This document shows positions 22,845 through 34,200 of a DNA stretch of 64,000 nucleotides, piece by piece. Location: assembly GCA_947311845.1 (NCBI GenBank), contig CAMZMU010000027.1, positions 45,618,053 through 45,682,052 of the forward strand. Direction: 5' to 3'. This DNA comes from Poa pratensis. Taxonomy: Eukaryota > Streptophyta > Magnoliopsida > Poales > Poaceae. The position numbers and the translations under genes were made by a program. Position 1 is the first letter of the stretch; every line of letters starts with the position of its first letter. Under the pieces are notes generated by a model, which had not been told where the DNA came from, did not search any database, and saw only the letters and a program-made list of their open reading frames with translations.

Positions 22845-23275
22845 AATGTGCCACGTGCAATCTGAAAAATGATATAAAACGGCAGCAAGATTTTGGAACC
22901 CTTTTGCTGCTAAGCAACGACCGAGCGCGGTGTGGCGAAGAGCTGGTTGATAGCGAGTCGAGTCAGCGACTGACCAGCATACCTATGTCGTTCTTGTTCT
23001 GAATGAAGAGCAACCACAGGGGGGGCATCTGGAAAATGCGCCGCAACGGACTCTATTTATACGCGTCCCCATCTTCAACCCCGAACCAGAAACCATACCA
23101 AAACGCGCTGGACAGGGAAAATCTTTGCAGTTGCAACGCTTCTCTTGTTCTCTCTTCAGGAAGACAAAATACCCAAATCAGAAAAGAACACAAAAGCATC
23201 AAAGAACAGGGCGAAATCCACCATTTCCACCCGCGCGCGAAAACAAGAGATCGATAGAAAACGCGGTTAGCGAGG
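22845..23275 (+). promoter_or_regulatory. promoter and 5'UTR of choline kinase
   Basis: A TATA-like box tatttata lies at 23054-23061, about 215 bp before the ATG at 23276. Upstream blocks (cacgtgcaatctg, a G-box-like cacgtg at 22853; gatataaaacggcagc) are shared with the orphan copy at 15801-16430. The 5'UTR from about 23085 to 23275 has no upstream ATG in good context. The transcription start is inferred, not seen. Confidence 0.6.
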
Positions 23276-26032
23276 ATGGTGGCGATCGAGAACCAGAGCC
23301 TGCAGGTTCAGAGGCCGGCGGAGCCGGCGAGGATCCCCAAGGAGGCGCGGCGGCTCCTCCACGACCTGGCGGCGGCGTGGCCCAACGTGGCCGACTGCCG
23401 GGCGCTGGAGGTGGTGCCGCTCAAGGGCGCCATGACCAACGAGGTGTACCAGGTGCGCTGGCTCACCGACGCCGCCGGCGAGGCGCTCAAGGAGAGGGAG
23501 GTGAGGAAGGTGCTGGTACGGATATACGGCGACGGCGTCGAGCTCTTCTTCGACCGCGACGACGAGCTGCGTACCTTCGAGTGCATGTCCCGCCATGGCC
23601 AGGGGCCCCGCCTCCTCGGCCGCTTCCCCAACGGCCGCGTCGAGGAGTTCATCCACGCACGGGTACGTCAAACCAACGCACCGCGTCTAAACATAATACG
23701 TAGCCTTTTCTTGGACTAGGACCTCAAGTTCTCAAGTTGTATTCTTCATCTCGATTCTTCGTGGTTTTGACTTTTGAGGCCATTGCGGGAGTGGTTTACT
23801 CTGTTTCTTCGCAGAACTTGTGAATTGCCCAAGTTTTCCATTGCTGGAGTAGATGTTATTATGTTGGTTTTAGTGCACTGCTGTTTGGACAAATTTGGAA
23901 AACAATTTTTTTCCTAAAGTTAACCTACCGGGAGTGTGCAATTTGTTCTTATTAAATATTTTAATTAGGCTTAAACTACTGGTTTCTTGATACTTTGTGA
24001 GATTCTACTGGTTTGGCACCGATTAATTTATTGCAGCGTGGTTCTCGTTCGTTGAATGTTCTGCCGTGGGAATCTGGCATTCTAAGACTTAGATATTTCT
24101 TATACGTCCAGTCTTATCCATCAGTTCAGAAAATGTTACTTCAATACATCAGTCAATGAACTCCCATTTTTCAAAAATAAACTCCTATTTAACAGAAATT
24201 GTTTATTTGGAAAGCTACTTTTTGTTGCTGTAATAGCGATATCTCCCAGAAATGTGTGGTTATGTCATCAGTTGAAATCTCTGTTCTTTAGATTATTTCT
24301 TGTCACGTCAATAGTTTGTGGTGCCAAGTCTACATACGACCACATTACCACAAGGAACGTCTCTCATAGAAAAGTCATCACCTGAATCAAAAGGGATGAG
24401 AAGGGAATACGGTTCATTGCTATCTTAACTTTTTCGCTAGAGCTTTTTATGGAAAAGGATATTGTTATCTAGGTGGCCAAAGTATCCATCTGTTATACTT
24501 TTGTAAACACTGGCTAACGCAATTGTTTCTTTCAGACACTGTCAGCTCCCGACCTACGCGATCCTGAAATTTCAACTCTGGTTGCTACAAAACTGAGGGA
24601 ATTCCACAGCCTTGATATGCCTGGTCCGAAGCATGTGCTCCTTTGGGACAGACTGAAGTAAGCAAAAAAAAATATTTCTGTTGGCAAAATGATTTCTTCA
24701 TCGATCTTATAACTTGAAAGTATGGGACTGAACCTGCTTGCATTTTGTCAAGGAACTGGCTCAAAACTGCCAAGAATCTGTGCCCAGCTGATCAAGCCAA
24801 CGAACTACGCTTGGATAGCCTGGAGAACGAGATCAGCGCACTGGAGAAAGATTTTTCAGGGGATTACCACCACTGGATAGGTTTCTGCCACAACGATCTT
24901 CAGTATGGCAACATCATGATAGATGAAGAGACCAACATGCTGACCATCATTGTGAGTTCTATGCATTCACTAATAATTCCTTATAATGTTAATTATTTCC
25001 TAGCTAGTAATAGAAACATTCTTGCGTGGCGTGTGGCAACTATGTACAAATATGCCATTGGGAATCTCTTGCACGTTGGTGGGTACAAATTCTAAGTTTG
25101 TCGTCCCATACTCCCATACATTATAACCTTCCCTTAGTTTTGTTCCCTTGCTCGTCGACATTCTAAGGTGTCACGCCTCTACTAAAAACAGAGTTTCAGT
25201 CTTGGAGGCTACGTTCAACATGAAGAATCGATGCTTCCCTTTCTTGTTGCTTCTGCTATGTACAAACCTGTCATGAGTGATGACAATTTCTTAAGGAAAT
25301 CTGAAGTTTTATCCCACCTTGTAACCGACCATTAGATATCCTGAATGTAAATGACAAGTTTGGGTCTAGCTTATTTTGTGTCCTCCCGTGTGGTTACAGG
25401 ACTACGAGTACGCAAGCTTCAACCCAGTTGCATATGACATTGCCAACCATTTCTGCGAGATGGCGGCGGACTACCATTCAGAAAAGCCTCATATACTGGA
25501 CTACAGTAAATATCCAGGTACTGCATTTCCCAATTGCTGCAAAATTATCTATGCACGTAATATTGCTTGTATGTTGGTTCAGCCTGCAGCATAGCTTATC
25601 TCCAATTTTATGCATTGACAGATGTTGATGAGCAGAGGCGTTTCGTGAAGAACTACCTCAGCACTTCTAGTGAGTATAAAGTCGATTTATTTGGTTTGGG
25701 TGTCTGACGATTTCTCTGAAACTAATTAACACAATTTTGTTGAGCAGGTGAGGAACCCGAAGCGGAAGAGGTGGAGAATCTGCTCCAGAGCATTGAGAAA
25801 TACACACTCGCCAGTCATCTTGTTTGGGGCCTCTGGGGAATAATATCTGTGAGTCCATAATCCGGTTCCCTGATTGTGTCAGTGTAATTGTATAAGCACA
25901 TCCTCTGGGGACCTTCTAACTTCCACGTTCTCACAGGATCATGTAAACGATATCGACTTCGATTACCAGGAGTACGCAAGGCAGAGATTCGATCAGTACT
26001 GGCAAAAGAAGCCTGTGGTTCTAACTTCATGA
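23276..26032 (+). CDS. choline/ethanolamine kinase, 7 exons, 356 aa
   Basis: Cytosolic kinase that phosphorylates choline (possibly ethanolamine) with ATP, the first step of the CDP-choline (Kennedy) route to phosphatidylcholine. Proposed exons: 23276-23662, 24536-24657, 24753-24951, 25400-25517, 25622-25669, 25748-25848, 25937-26032. All introns are GT-AG and all phases join. The total of 1,071 nt gives 356 aa plus stop, normal for plant choline kinases. Visible landmarks: N-terminal substrate/ATP region with [15 protein letters not shown] and [16 protein letters not shown] (exon 1); the phosphotransferase motif [10 protein letters not shown] (exon 3); the choline kinase motif [18 protein letters not shown] (exon 4); and the conserved WGLWGIIS (exon 6). 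All expected catalytic residues (Asp of HNDL, Asp of IDYEY) are present, and I see no frameshift. Choline versus ethanolamine preference cannot be read from sequence. Confidence 0.95.
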
Positions 26033-26490
26033 ATAAACCCATGGCTTCATGAACACCCTGATGGCCTGCGCTGAACTACTGACTGGGGAGATGATAGGAA
26101 GGATGTGAATGAATAAGATGACAAAGAAGTAGAAGCCCGTTTCATGATCAGGAATTCTCGTTCCGGAATCCCACAAGGTTTAGCTTCAGAAAGGAAGCTG
26201 TCTATGGGGCTTTGCTTGGTATTTTATAGCCTCAACGCAACTAGGATAAAGCCTCAGAGTTGCATTTTGTATACGTTCAGTTTACATATATATTATACTT
26301 GATGGACAATATATGTATAAATGTATAATGGACATCTGGATTTATTGGTGCTTCGAGAAAGCACCTCCATTAATTGTTGTATTGTACTGTATGCATGACT
26401 TAACTTCTGCTGAAACACCATGTACTCTCAATATGGTTTTCGAGAATAAGACGGTGTTGCTAGCACTCCATACAGAGTTAGACATTATTT
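26033..26490 (+). other. 3' untranslated region of choline kinase
   Basis: AT-rich sequence after the stop with several candidate poly(A) signals (gaataagatg near 26110, tataaatgtataatgg near 26315). No other gene fits here. The transcript end is not determined. Confidence 0.5.
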
Positions 26491-26494
26491 CTTG

Positions 26495-27480
26495 ACTTGG
26501 TAAATCTGATGATGTGCAGCAATTTGATTTAGATCAATCGACGGCTGCACATAGTAATCTTTCTTTTCATGAGGCTCCTTTCATTCACAAAGAAATTCAT
26601 GAGCTAATTTCTTCTAAGCGAACCAATAAAATCCCCGGGGCACAATGGATTTAACTATGAATTTAATAAGAACTGTTGGCATTTTTATCAAGCAAGGTTT
26701 CTATGACCTTTTTAGCAATTCCACCAAGGTTTGCATCTCTGAAAAGCATAAACAATTCTCTCATTGCTCTTATTCCCAAAAAAGGAGAACTGAGTGCTAG
26801 ATCAGTGGCAGTGACAGCGAGTGTGCGCCCAGCTGACCCGGGTTCGAGTCCCAGCTGCGCGTGCTCGAGGAAATCGAGTCCCAACTGTGTGTGCTCGAAT
26901 AAACCGGGTGTCTCACCTATCTACCAACGAATGACCAAGGGAGGGATCATTTCCCCGTTAGCAACATTTTTTTTATTCCCAAAAAAAAGATGCAACCCCT
27001 ACAATTAATGATTTCAGACCCAATTCCCTTGAACAGCATAGAAAAGATCATGACAATAGGAATAGCAAAAATATTGTAGCCAATGATCATGCTGTTGGTT
27101 CATTTAAGCCAGTATAGATTTATTAAAATTAAGACTATTCAAAACTATTTGACATGGGCATGTGAATGGATGCATCAAGTTCATAAATCAAAGCAGGAAA
27201 TTGTGATTGTAAAGCTAGATTTTGAGAAGGATTTTTGACAAGGTGGAGCGCTCAACGATTTTAGAAATCCCGATGCGAAAGGCTTTAGTGAAAAATGTTC
27301 TACTTGGATATCTCAACTTTTCAGTATAATCCTCATATGTCCTTTTGAATTGTGTTCCAAGTAACAACTTAAAGTGCAAAAGGGGAGTTAGGTAGCGACA
27401 TCCCCTATCTCACCTTCTCGTTGTTCAAGTTGCAGATCTCGTGTTTTCAATAATAAATGTTGCAATGCACTCAATTCACC
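26495..27480 (+). pseudogene. LINE reverse transcriptase fragment
   Basis: Translation in shifting frames gives FIHKEIHELISS, then a decayed KIPGA-type motif, NNSLIALIPKK, NDFRPNSL, QYRFIKIKTIQNYLTWA, VKLDFEK and KCKRG; these follow the order of RT motifs in plant L1-type LINEs. It has stops and frameshifts and is split by a SINE at 26784-26972. No 3' tail was seen. Confidence 0.8.
26784..26972 (+). mobile_element. tRNA-derived SINE (Au-like?) inserted in the LINE
   Basis: About 189 bp flanked by 14-bp direct repeats ttattcccaaaaaa (26770-26783 and 26973-26986). It has an A-box-like tagatcagtggcagtgac and a B box gggttcgagtccc, both near the 5' end, and a T-rich 3' end. Removing it restores the LINE reading LIPKK...DATPTINDFRP. 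Assignment to Au SINE is a guess from size and box style. Confidence 0.75.
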
Positions 27481-29450
27481 TTCAAAGGCCTTCGCCCATT
27501 TTGTCATGCCCCATTTTCTAGTAATTCGATGCTTCTATTATTATGCCTCAACCCATCTTGCCATGCCCAGATTTTCTAGAATTAAATACTCTCTTATTAT
27601 GCCTTCACTTACTTAGGGCTTCCCTTGGGCACCACTAAACCTAAGATGGAGCATCTCATACCTCTGATCCAAGGGATTCGAAAAATATTGGGTTGGAGAA
27701 TCTTGGGTGGAGAATTTCTATCAAGTTTCCTTTTAGCTAGCTCTTATTTCCTATTATGTACATACTCTTTTGCCAAATTGATAAGAAAAAGCACCAACAC
27801 AAGGGAAAATTCTCACGCTCTATCGGCATGACAACATAGCACGGCTAAAACAATAGCCCATGGTCTGTCCTCCCTAAGACCATGTCCTGATAGAGAAAGT
27901 AAATTGGACCGAGCCGCGATGACGGTGCCAGCCAAGACTTGAAAATCAGATCCCATCCGAACTTCTAATCAGTGGACCCCTATCCCTCGAGAGATCCTAT
28001 TTCCCGACCTACGCGGGAGCGTTTCACTCCCGCCTGAAAGTGCTTCCCTCATGGGCTGCTCCGAATGTGGCCCAGTAACATGTACAGTTTATATTTTTTA
28101 TGTTTTTTGTAGTAAAAAACATGTTCAAATTTCTCAAAAGGAAGGAAATAAAACATTCGTTTAAAAAATAAAATATTCACATATGTAAAATAATAATAAC
28201 AAGGAACGTTTAATTTATTTGAACGGCTTTTCAATATGAATATTTCTGTTATTTGAACGATTTTCAAGTATGAGCATTTAGTTATTTGAACGATTTCTCA
28301 AAAATAGCATTCATTTTATTTGAACGGTTTTTAATATGGACATTTTTATGTTATATGAACGATTTTTCTTGAAGCTATGAGTGACCTCAAAGGTATGTTT
28401 TGGGCCCGGCCTAAAAACCAGCGCCACGCCTGAGCGGGAGCTATTCACTCGCGCGGTATGCAGAGAACTAGAAGGAAAAGACGCGCATTTCCGCGTCCCG
28501 TCTAATACAATCGGCGATAATTTTTTTTAGCGAAACGTATAAATATAGTAGCAATAATGAAAACAGTAGTACCACTCGCTCACTCTCTTGCAACACGATC
28601 ACTCAGACATCCTCACATAAACATAGAGAAGTAAAAAAAGGAACATAATTATGTGAGTTGTAGCAAGAATATGACTACACCACTCAAGAGATAGAACACA
28701 GGACCCCATAAAAAAAGTTTAAGCTCTCAGATACTTAGTTAGCCAATTAAAATATGACCAAAATTTTGAAATGTCATGAAAACTAAATTGTGTACATGGT
28801 TCTATGAAGATTCCAACAAAAGAATTGAACAAATTTCCGACAATCTGTAGACAATGTACGACATATATGATGAACATTGCAAACTCAAGAGATGATTATT
28901 CATGACTTGATTAGCCATCGAGACAAGGTCATATATTTATTGTAATGAAATCAAGTAGACTTTTCTGCATTAATTATCCCACAGTCAGTAATAGTTGGTA
29001 TAATTATGTCCCGGGAAATTCAATCAATTCGATCGAGTACAATTGATACTATGTAAATGGAAGAACATTCTGCCAATAAATACTTAATGCACACACAAAA
29101 TAGAGCAAGATGAGATCTTAAACGGTTTACATGCCATTTTGATCTGAGAATCAGATCCATATTACATAAAATAAAATATAAACTAAAATAAATGGCATGA
29201 ATACCACCAGTAATTTTGAGTATATATCTAATTGCAGAAATGCCCATCTCTAAATATATATTTTTCATGTTCACTATACTTCACCGACTATTTTATCATT
29301 GTACAATCATGACTTTTCTACACTCTAATGACCTCAGATGAGGCTAGACACACATAGCTCCTTTTCAGTGTATGCATCCAACCATCTACCAAATAAACAC
29401 ACGCACTTGCTTACATAATACATTCTCTTAATATTAATGACATATAAGCA
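27481..29450. other. gene-free AT-rich stretch
   Basis: No gene recognised. It contains a small tandem array (28214-28370) and near-palindromic blocks gcgggagcgtttcactcccgc at about 28013 and a similar one near 28435, which may be ends of an unresolved element. Confidence 0.4.
28214..28370. repeat. degenerate 33-35-bp tandem repeat
   Basis: ttatttgaacg + ttttcaatatgarcattt units begin at 28214, 28249, 28282, 28316 and 28351. Diverged copies. Confidence 0.7.
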
Positions 29451-29562
29451 AATAAAGTGTAGAGAAAAGGTTCAAAAATAAATACACACATGATCTTTTA
29501 TTAGTAAATAAAGTGTAGAGAAAAGGTTCACAAATAAATATACATATGATTTTTTATCAGTA
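29451..29562. repeat. 56-bp tandem duplication
   Basis: aataaagtgtagagaaaagg... occurs at 29451 and 29507; the two units differ at a handful of positions. Confidence 0.85.
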
Positions 29563-31000
29563 ATTAGGTGGCATCCAACAAAATGCGTCTAACTCATCAT
29601 ACCACCCCCCATTCACCATCGAATTGTTGCTCACGGTATCAACCGCAGCTGCCATCATCACCGAGTCGAGCACCACTAACATCAACAGTGGCATCGGCGG
29701 CCGATGCAAGAGCTGTCATGGGTATTCACGTGCAATTACTGCGAGAGATGTAGGAAGTCTTTCACCTCACAGGGCGGCATTGGGTGGCTACAAAAATATG
29801 CGTCGACGGGGAGCGTACGTGGCTTGCAAGTTAACAATGGACTTGAGAGGCGACATTGGGGGCGACATTGGGGATGGAGGGGCTCCGTATTCCAAGGGGT
29901 TTAATGGAGCCAGAGGTGTGTGCGGAGAGATGGGTAAAATTTATAGTGGAACGAATGTTTTTGGTAGAATACAGATCGAGGGAAGCGGAGGGAGAGAAGT
30001 GATGTCGTGTGCCTTAGTCTGCGCGATGCTATGGTGGGCGCTGGCGGTAGAGAAAGGATAAGTGAGAGAGTTGTCGTAAACTACCTGTAGCTTTGAGCTC
30101 ACCACATTTTCTTTTTTTAGAAAAAATCGAAACGACATGTCTAGGTTTCATTATTTGGTCAATAAAGCATACAACTACGTGTACGTACTGTACGTGCTCT
30201 TGAAGTTTTGTAAGCATTTTGTATTTTGGGCTATACAAAAAAGAGATTTTCAGGGGAATAAAGCTATTTTCTTTTTGAAGTCACAATTTTCTTTTTTTTT
30301 GTGTAGCTGGGAATACCATTTTTTCACCGAAAATTTAGCAAATATATATATATATATATAACATGTGTATGTATCCAACTTATTTTTTATGTAGCTGTGA
30401 ACTATAGATGGGTCCATGGTCCACCATGGTGTAGTATAAAGTTTAGTATTTAACTAAATGATGTCTAAGTGGGGTCCATCTTGATGTGGACATGTGAATT
30501 AAGTAGAAGGCAAGAATCTTGGGAGCTTAGTATTTGTAGAGATAGGATTTGTCCTGTGTCCCTCTGCCTTGCCGCTACATCCAAGGCAGGTCACCGGGAT
30601 CCACCACCCGAGTGCCGCCGTGCGTGCTTCCCTCCGCTACCAAGAAACTTCCGTCCGAGTGTTATCGAGCAAGCGTGGCATGGTTAGAATTAGATAGAGC
30701 ACGCGCACCGAAATCTTCGACCACGTACGAACTCCCCCATCCCCACCATGGCCTGCCGTGCGAGTGCGATCGTTCATCGGCGTCGGATTTCGCCTTTAGC
30801 GCGCGAGTCTTGCCTGTTATCAGGCGCATAGCATAAGTGGGGATGGTCTATCGAGGATGTATTATATCAAGACGATCCTAGGATGCAATTTGACTTGCCT
30901 AGTCAGCATTCGCTTCAAAGAACTGAAAATTAGGCCGAGATAGAATCAAGGAAACCTGAACTGTAAAGTCAGCCTGCCTCGCAATTTATAGTGTTCAACT
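29563..31000. other. gene-free stretch
   Basis: An open frame on the + strand (29624-30061) is Gly-rich and unrecognised; I do not call it a gene. An (AT)n microsatellite lies at about 30342-30360. 30540-30830 is GC-rich with no known protein. Confidence 0.4.
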
Positions 31001-31238
31001 GTCTATTACAACTGGAGCAGATCGTTACAGAGGGCCTGAACATTACTTCTCATAGCTGTATACTCTGGTTTCAAAATATGGTCAGAGCATGCATACGGGA
31101 CTCCCTAACCCCAGCTGATCTGCTAATGGCTGGATAAGGGTTTAAGCAGCAGCTAGACTCTGTATCTTCGGGTTGGGGGGACTATAAACGTGGACCCTCT
31201 TCATCACTACACAAATGGCTCATATGTTAACCGTGGGC

Positions 31239-34200
31239 CTATGACAGTCCAAGGCTGTACATCCCGGCGATGCATTCGTCCTCAGAGGACAGTCGATCCT
31301 CAACCTCTGCGTCGGTGAAGGTCAGAGCTCTCTGCAACTTCTTGTGGCTGAAGACCTCGATATCCACCGTGTACACGGCTTTAACGGGGCGGTGATCAGA
31401 TAGCCTCATATCAACCGTCTCGTAGGACAACAGCCTTATTTCCTTGCCATAGTAAAGAATTCGGTCACACCTACAGAGGTAGATGAGAAAGTTTGATGTT
31501 AGATAGCACACAAATACTACCGAGTAGCTTAGTTATCCAAGTGCAGTTAATCCATGTTTTACGGCAGTGCAATTTCATATATGGTGATCAGACTGCATAC
31601 CATGAAGGTGTCCTTCTCCCAGATCTTGGCTCATCACTTGTGTACTTCTTCGACTTAAACTTGTACTTGTATGTTGGAGCAAAGCTGATAACTCCTTCGG
31701 TCCACCCATCAAATACACGTCCTTTCCTCAGTTCTTCTCTTAGCTGTCATAGTGAGGGAAAAAGGTGAGCTACAAATTATGGATTAATATTGAAGAATAT
31801 GCTGCTGAAGCTTACCTGGTCCTTCTCGAACAACCCACTCCAGTCATGGTTGGAGATGAATTCATGTGTTTTTTCGTATGGTAAGTTTATCCTATAGTTG
31901 AAATCCCCTAACCAGAAAATCCTTCTGAAACAATACAAAATATTAGATATCTCTAGTATATTTAAGAGAACATCTTGATCTGTATGTACTAAATCATTCG
32001 AGAAAATCACCACCATGCTATGGCTGACAACCAGTTCAGGTTCGCATAGGGAACATCAGGAATTTGGAGGGTGGCATATAATTCTTGAAAGACAAGATTT
32101 TTTTTACTTACTCGTGGTCATATATTGTCTTAGGCGTGCCCACTCTGGAAATTGGATTAAATATTGTCCTCCGATGGATCTCTTGCACATCAGCATTCCT
32201 TTTTTGTTCATCACCATCCTTTTCTCCAGAGGTCAGGTGACAACAAATAAAGCAAAACCGTGTCTGATATATCGACATGCTTACGGCTATTGATCCCTGG
32301 AGCATGTTGAAATAAGAAAAATTAGCACGGTACTTCATTATCAATACAAGAACTGGCCAAGGTGATATGCATTCGGCGTTAAACAAAAATGCACTCCTTT
32401 CCTCACAGTATTTGGGTAGGTGGTAGAAACCATAGAATCAGTGAAGGAATAGAAATGTCCCAACACCTACATGGATTTTTTTCTCTCGAACCTGCATCTA
32501 ATTGTGTGCCATATGTGTATGCATTTTGGAACCCAGATTATGTAACAACGTAGTGAGAGTGCTGTGATCCATAGAAACTTACCTTGTTCCCAATGTAGCC
32601 CATAGCACCTACACCTACAGTTGATACTTTCACATTCTGTATGCGCTTTCGCAGGCTCCTCCGTACCCATATTGTAAGAAATACTCCAACCATCTGCTTG
32701 CTTATTATCCTTACAAAGTATGGTCTTTTTCCTTTAGCTACGACACTGTCAATGTTTAAGCCATGAAGTACACTATCCTCTGGAAAAGCACATGCATCTC
32801 CATTAACTGATTTGAAAGACAAATGTGCTTTTAGGACCTTCCCTGAAGTAGGTGACTGTGTGCTGTCTGGAAGACACTGAGCCAACATATCCAATGATGG
32901 TTCTGGCCAAATCAATCCAAGCCTCTCTGAGTGACTCAGTGCTTTGGTTAACATCTTTTGGTTGACAGGATCTTCGAACTGAGATGTGTAATCTTTAAAA
33001 CTTATGTTGTGGGATCTATTGAAAGTCTTCATTGAAGACAACCTGCTGAAGTTGTCGTCTCGTAGAATAGTTTCATCAGGAGCAGAAGTGGAGTGTTCGT
33101 GTGTGTTGCTATGAATACCATCATCAACAACAACTAAATCTTGTTCGTTCCATGGGTGCACTTCCCCGCCAATTTCATCAGGAGCAGAAGTGGAGTGTTC
33201 GTGTGTGTTGCTATGAATACCATCATCAACAACAACTAAATCTTGTTCGTTCCATGGGTGCACTTCCCCGCCAATTTCGCTGTCAGAATCGCTATGAAAC
33301 TCATCTTCCATCGCAAGAGTGTCATCAGATGGCTTAAACCTTGATGGAGATGGAGGATCACTGTGACATTTATATTTTGGTTTATCTGGACTAATCTTAT
33401 TCAATGTTTCACGAATGATATGTTCCCACATTGAAACGGGACGGTTGTCTTCGGCACCAAATATATTCCCAGCATTTAATGGAACAACTTCTTGAAATCT
33501 GGAATAAAATGAAACAAAGTTTTGCTAAGTCTTATAACATTGAGAAGGAAGGAACATTATGACAATAAAGAGCAGGTGATCAAAATCATAGGCGCACGCA
33601 ACATTTGGACGTAAAATAAATGAAGCGATAGCTCGTGGCTTGATGTTTTATGTATGCATTTGCATGGGAGATTCTGTACTCAAAAAAGATAATGGGAGGA
33701 AAAAAATTACCCAAGAACATATATATCAGCCGGCTCCTTCATATCCAACCATTCTTGAATATCCAAATCCTGAGGTGGAACTTTGCCTGCAACATTCCAT
33801 GTTCCTACGCAGACCCTGAATATTAAACAAACAGTTCATAAAAAATACAGTAAAAGAACAAACATGGTAAATTTTATTCAGTTAAGTCCTCTTGCAAATA
33901 AAGACAAATATCTGAAGGAATAAAGTGCAGTTATTTAACTTGACTTAAATTAACACAAGAAATAAACAGTTAACAAGTTGAGCTCGAGAAAATACAAAAA
34001 AATCGGGAGACAGGATGCATACCTGAGTTCGTTGACGTCAATATATTGAGCACGGAGAGTCTCTGACTTGCGCCTTCGATGAAGGCCGTATGGAACACCC
34101 CCAATTTGGCTATCTGCAATATTCATTGGTCGTGTCACCACATAAGAAAAGGTAAGTATGCCTTCTCACGAAGAAGACTGTTCCAGACGTGGTTCAGAGA

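Noticed and set aside
26784..26972. Possible tRNA gene (gggttcgagtccc box)
   Set aside because: B box present but no cloverleaf of normal length; TSD and position inside a LINE fit a SINE.
28013..28440. Two near-palindromic gcgggag...ctcccgc blocks as ends of a transposon
   Set aside because: They are in direct rather than inverted order and no TSD was found.
29624..30061. 145-aa Gly-rich ORF upstream of the AT repeat
   Set aside because: No homology recognised, no promoter or splice context; left as unassigned.
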